Of a stretch of DNA of 64,000 nt, positions 62,145 through 64,000 are shown one piece after another. The stretch covers positions 1-64,000 of the forward strand of contig NZ_QUZT01000019.1 of the NCBI RefSeq assembly GCF_004682045.1. The letters run 5' to 3'. Below the pieces are notes generated by a model. The model did no database searches and was not told the origin of the DNA. It saw nothing but the letters and a program-made list of their open reading frames with translations. The DNA is from Pseudomonas nabeulensis (GTDB lineage Bacteria > Pseudomonadota > Gammaproteobacteria > Pseudomonadales > Pseudomonadaceae). The stretch's first letter is position 1. Each line of letters opens with the position of its first letter. The translations under genes were made by a program, and so were the position numbers.

Positions 62145-64000
62145 CAAAAGCCTATCCGACGCGATACTGCTACAGCTAAAAAAACATCCGTTAGACACTG
62201 ATATCTCAGTAACACCGGATGCTCTACTTCGAATAACTCAGACTGAAGCAAGGAAAGATGAAAAAGGTTACAGAGAGATATCTTTGCAGAGATTTGTTCT
62301 TCCACCTAACTCGGTCTATCCAACCCCGACGAAATTAGTAGATCACGAAGTTTTGTTTTTATCGACCATTTATGCAGTTAGCGAATACTCGAGAACAACG
62401 CCATCCTCAAAAAGCAAAGCGAACAGAATTGCATTTATGTTAACAACAATAATCAAATTCATGGAATACATTTGGCTGAACGACACATTCAACCTTAAGG
62501 AACTTTCCACCCACTTATTAAAAAAACTACCTTCTCATTTAGCAAATGGGGGCTGGCATAAAGCACTCAATATTAGTGAACGACTTAGCAATTTCCTTGC
62601 AACAGCAAACGACTATAAACATCCTATTTTCACTTCCACCAACAGCAAAAAATCAATTAGCAGTGCTGGCTTTCAACTAGCAATCTCTACGAATATAACA
62701 GGAAAGGAAATATTTTTATACTTCGAACAAGTACAGAAATTCAAAGCTACGAAAGGCTGGCCATCGGTAGCTAAAAATCAGAACGATACATTAATTTCCG
62801 GGATGAATTACAGTTCATTACGCCACACTTTGGAAGCATTAAATTATCTGTATAGAACACCTAACCTCTACCGCTTAGAAAATCTACCTTATCCTGAATA
62901 TTCCCGCCTAAGCAAAAAGCTAACGGAGACACCTGGAAGAACGAAGAATATTAACAGTTATGGCGCAGGAAAAATGTTAGAGGAAGCTCTGTCCTTATTA
63001 TACAAACAGGGCGACATTATACTGCAAACAATGCATTATGCAGACGCATGCCTATCCACTAATGATGGCCGAGATCTCAAAACAAAACTTAATGATATAT
63101 CTCGACATGCAAAATCCATCAATCTTTTCATCACGACTGAAAACACCTACAAATCAATCACAATCAAAAACCTAAACGACTTGACCAGAGAGCTACTTAC
63201 GGCTTGCTTTCTAATAATAGCCATATTTAACGCAAGAAGAAGAGACGAAATAACGCACCGTAAATTCGGAATATTCCTCGGCGCCTGCACTATCTACAAT
63301 AAAGAAAACGATATCTTTGAACTAATGTTTTATATAGAAAAAAACCGTAAAGACTATTTGCCTTTTTATGTAGGAAACGCCACACAAAAAGCAGTTGACG
63401 CTCTAGAGAAACTACAACTAATCTATCTACATTTAGACTATGAAACTCATTCAACTGGCAAACAGAAAGACTCAAACATTACTTTGTTTAGACATAAGCT
63501 CTTTTCGGCAAAAGGGTTCTTAGTCAACTATACAGACTACAATTTTGAAGCCTACAAAACCGGCCAAGCCTACCATTTCATTTCTTCACGCTTAAAATTT
63601 GAAATACATTCAACACCACATATGTTTAGAAGACTTTACTGCACCATTTTCATCAACCAACACGAGTTCCCGCACCTTCCAGCACTATCATACCAACTCC
63701 AACATGACTGCTTGGCAACAACTCAAATTTACATAACTAGCCCGATTACCCAATCCGAAGCAGCCACGCTGAGTAAAATCTATGACTGGCAAATAGAAGA
63801 CTATACAAAAATACATAAACACCATAACAGCGAGATAGCGAAATATATGAACGAGGCGATTAAAGAAAAATTTTCAGAAATCATATATCGAATAATATCC
63901 AACGACAGGGTGACCGGCGGGTATACGAAAATGGTAAGGGTTTTATTCAGGCGCTTACAGAACTCCGTTATTTTTAAAGGCTTAGACGACCGCCAAAGAA
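62137..64000 (+). CDS. Tyrosine recombinase with intact R-HxxR-Y set (second gene, runs off the window)
   Basis: ATG at 62137 overlaps the previous stop by 8 bp, and the frame is open to base 64000, giving at least 621 residues. The catalytic pattern is visible: FNARRRDEIT (about residue 360, Arg and Glu), HMFRRLY (about 494, His and Arg), and ATTQIYITS (Tyr at about 533). So this protein could cut and join DNA, unlike the first one. Residues 1-200 resemble a core-binding helical domain. Codon use is AT-rich like its neighbour. Expected to be followed by further operon genes. Confidence 0.8.
   Translation, partial: MINKSLSDAILLQLKKHPLDTDISVTPDALLRITQTEARKDEKGYREISLQRFVLPPNSVYPTPTKLVDHEVLFLSTIYAVSEYSRTTPSSKSKANRIAFMLTTIIKFMEYIWLNDTFNLKELSTHLLKKLPSHLANGGWHKALNISERLSNFLATANDYKHPIFTSTNSKKSISSAGFQLAISTNITGKEIFLYFEQVQKFKATKGWPSVAKNQNDTLISGMNYSSLRHTLEALNYLYRTPNLYRLENLPYPEYSRLSKKLTETPGRTKNINSYGAGKMLEEALSLLYKQGDIILQTMHYADACLSTNDGRDLKTKLNDISRHAKSINLFITTENTYKSITIKNLNDLTRELLTACFLIIAIFNARRRDEITHRKFGIFLGACTIYNKENDIFELMFYIEKNRKDYLPFYVGNATQKAVDALEKLQLIYLHLDYETHSTGKQKDSNITLFRHKLFSAKGFLVNYTDYNFEAYKTGQAYHFISSRLKFEIHSTPHMFRRLYCTIFINQHEFPHLPALSYQLQHDCLATTQIYITSPITQSEAATLSKIYDWQIEDYTKIHKHHNSEIAKYMNEAIKEKFSEIIYRIISNDRVTGGYTKMVRVLFRRLQNSVIFKGLDDRQR

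Larger units (their letters stand above)
60183..64000 (+). mobile_element. Left end of a GInt-like genomic island (continues past the window)
   Basis: From about 60183 the DNA is AT-rich, in contrast to the GC-rich host DNA, and holds only large overlapping genes with tyrosine-recombinase features on the plus strand. The island starts inside a hydrolase gene, not at a tRNA. A short non-coding end followed at once by an operon of several large integrase-like proteins is the layout I recall for GInts (ginABCD). Other multi-recombinase elements remain possible because the third and fourth genes, the cargo and the right end are not in the window. The exact border cannot be fixed without an uninterrupted relative. 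Confidence 0.72.

Noticed and set aside
60183..64000. Classification as a GMT (gamma-mobile-trio) or RIT (recombinase-in-trio) element instead of GInt
   Set aside because: Not excluded, but RIT recombinases are shorter and all have intact catalytic sets, and GMT elements as I recall pair one recombinase with a much larger protein. Two integrase-like proteins of over 600 residues at the border fit GInt better.

Overview
The window is chromosomal DNA from a fluorescent pseudomonad, most likely of the Pseudomonas fluorescens group. The evidence is the GC-rich coding sequence, the alginate genes algF-algA, a complete Pseudomonas-order division and cell wall (dcw) cluster ending in lpxC, rnpB, the rsmI-lpoA-yraN-diaA-dolP block, and many inverted-pair REP repeats (REPINs) of the kinds known from strain SBW25. 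The last 3.8 kb is different: AT-rich, with tyrosine-recombinase genes, and inserted into a host gene.

Layout. 1-2183: 3' end of the alginate operon (algF partial, algA, terminator). 2204-7121: accessory genes (membrane protein, SDR, LysR with divergent MFS exporter and NTF2-like protein, unknown membrane protein) between REPINs. 7126-13061: AaeAB-like efflux operon (outer membrane factor, FUSC pump, DUF1656 protein, HlyD adaptor) with a divergent LysR regulator. 13278-19706: 2-hydroxyacid dehydrogenase, cheV with a sigma-28 type promoter, GNAT acetyltransferase, cysteine-cluster protein, Aer-like receptor, periplasmic solute-binding protein and a small conserved protein. 19823-26228: RND pump (adaptor and permease) with its two-component system, preceded by an 18-bp perfect palindrome. 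26365-29502: candidate short RNA or attenuated leader, OprD-family porin, diguanylate cyclase. 29644-47597: lpxC-ftsZ-ftsA-ftsQ-ddlB-murC-murG-ftsW-murD-mraY-murF-murE-ftsI-ftsL-rsmH-mraZ, all on the minus strand, with many 1-11 bp gene overlaps and an MraZ operator at the promoter. 47848-52826: rnpB, rsmI, lpoA, yraN, SIS-domain gene, dolP. 52955-56508: three-subunit membrane sugar (gluconate-type) dehydrogenase. 57004-59737: chemoreceptor with a sigma-28 type promoter, then an OmpA-family lipoprotein. 59970-64000: metallo-beta-lactamase-fold gene cut off by the left end of a GInt-like genomic island.

How the genes work together. The dcw cluster makes lipid II and the divisome under MraZ control. 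LpoA activates a peptidoglycan synthase, and DolP and the OmpA-like lipoprotein act at the envelope. CheV, Aer and the second receptor belong to the chemotaxis regulon. Three efflux systems and a porin control traffic across the envelope.

The most interesting signals are the recombinase operon of the island and its junction in the hydrolase gene, a MITE-like element with 18-bp terminal inverted repeats inserted into a REPIN with a 10-bp target duplication (a longer relative splits a terminator further on), and REPINs in which exactly one arm carries the same 16-base substitution. Coordinates of starts, hairpins and promoters were read by eye; no similarity search was run.
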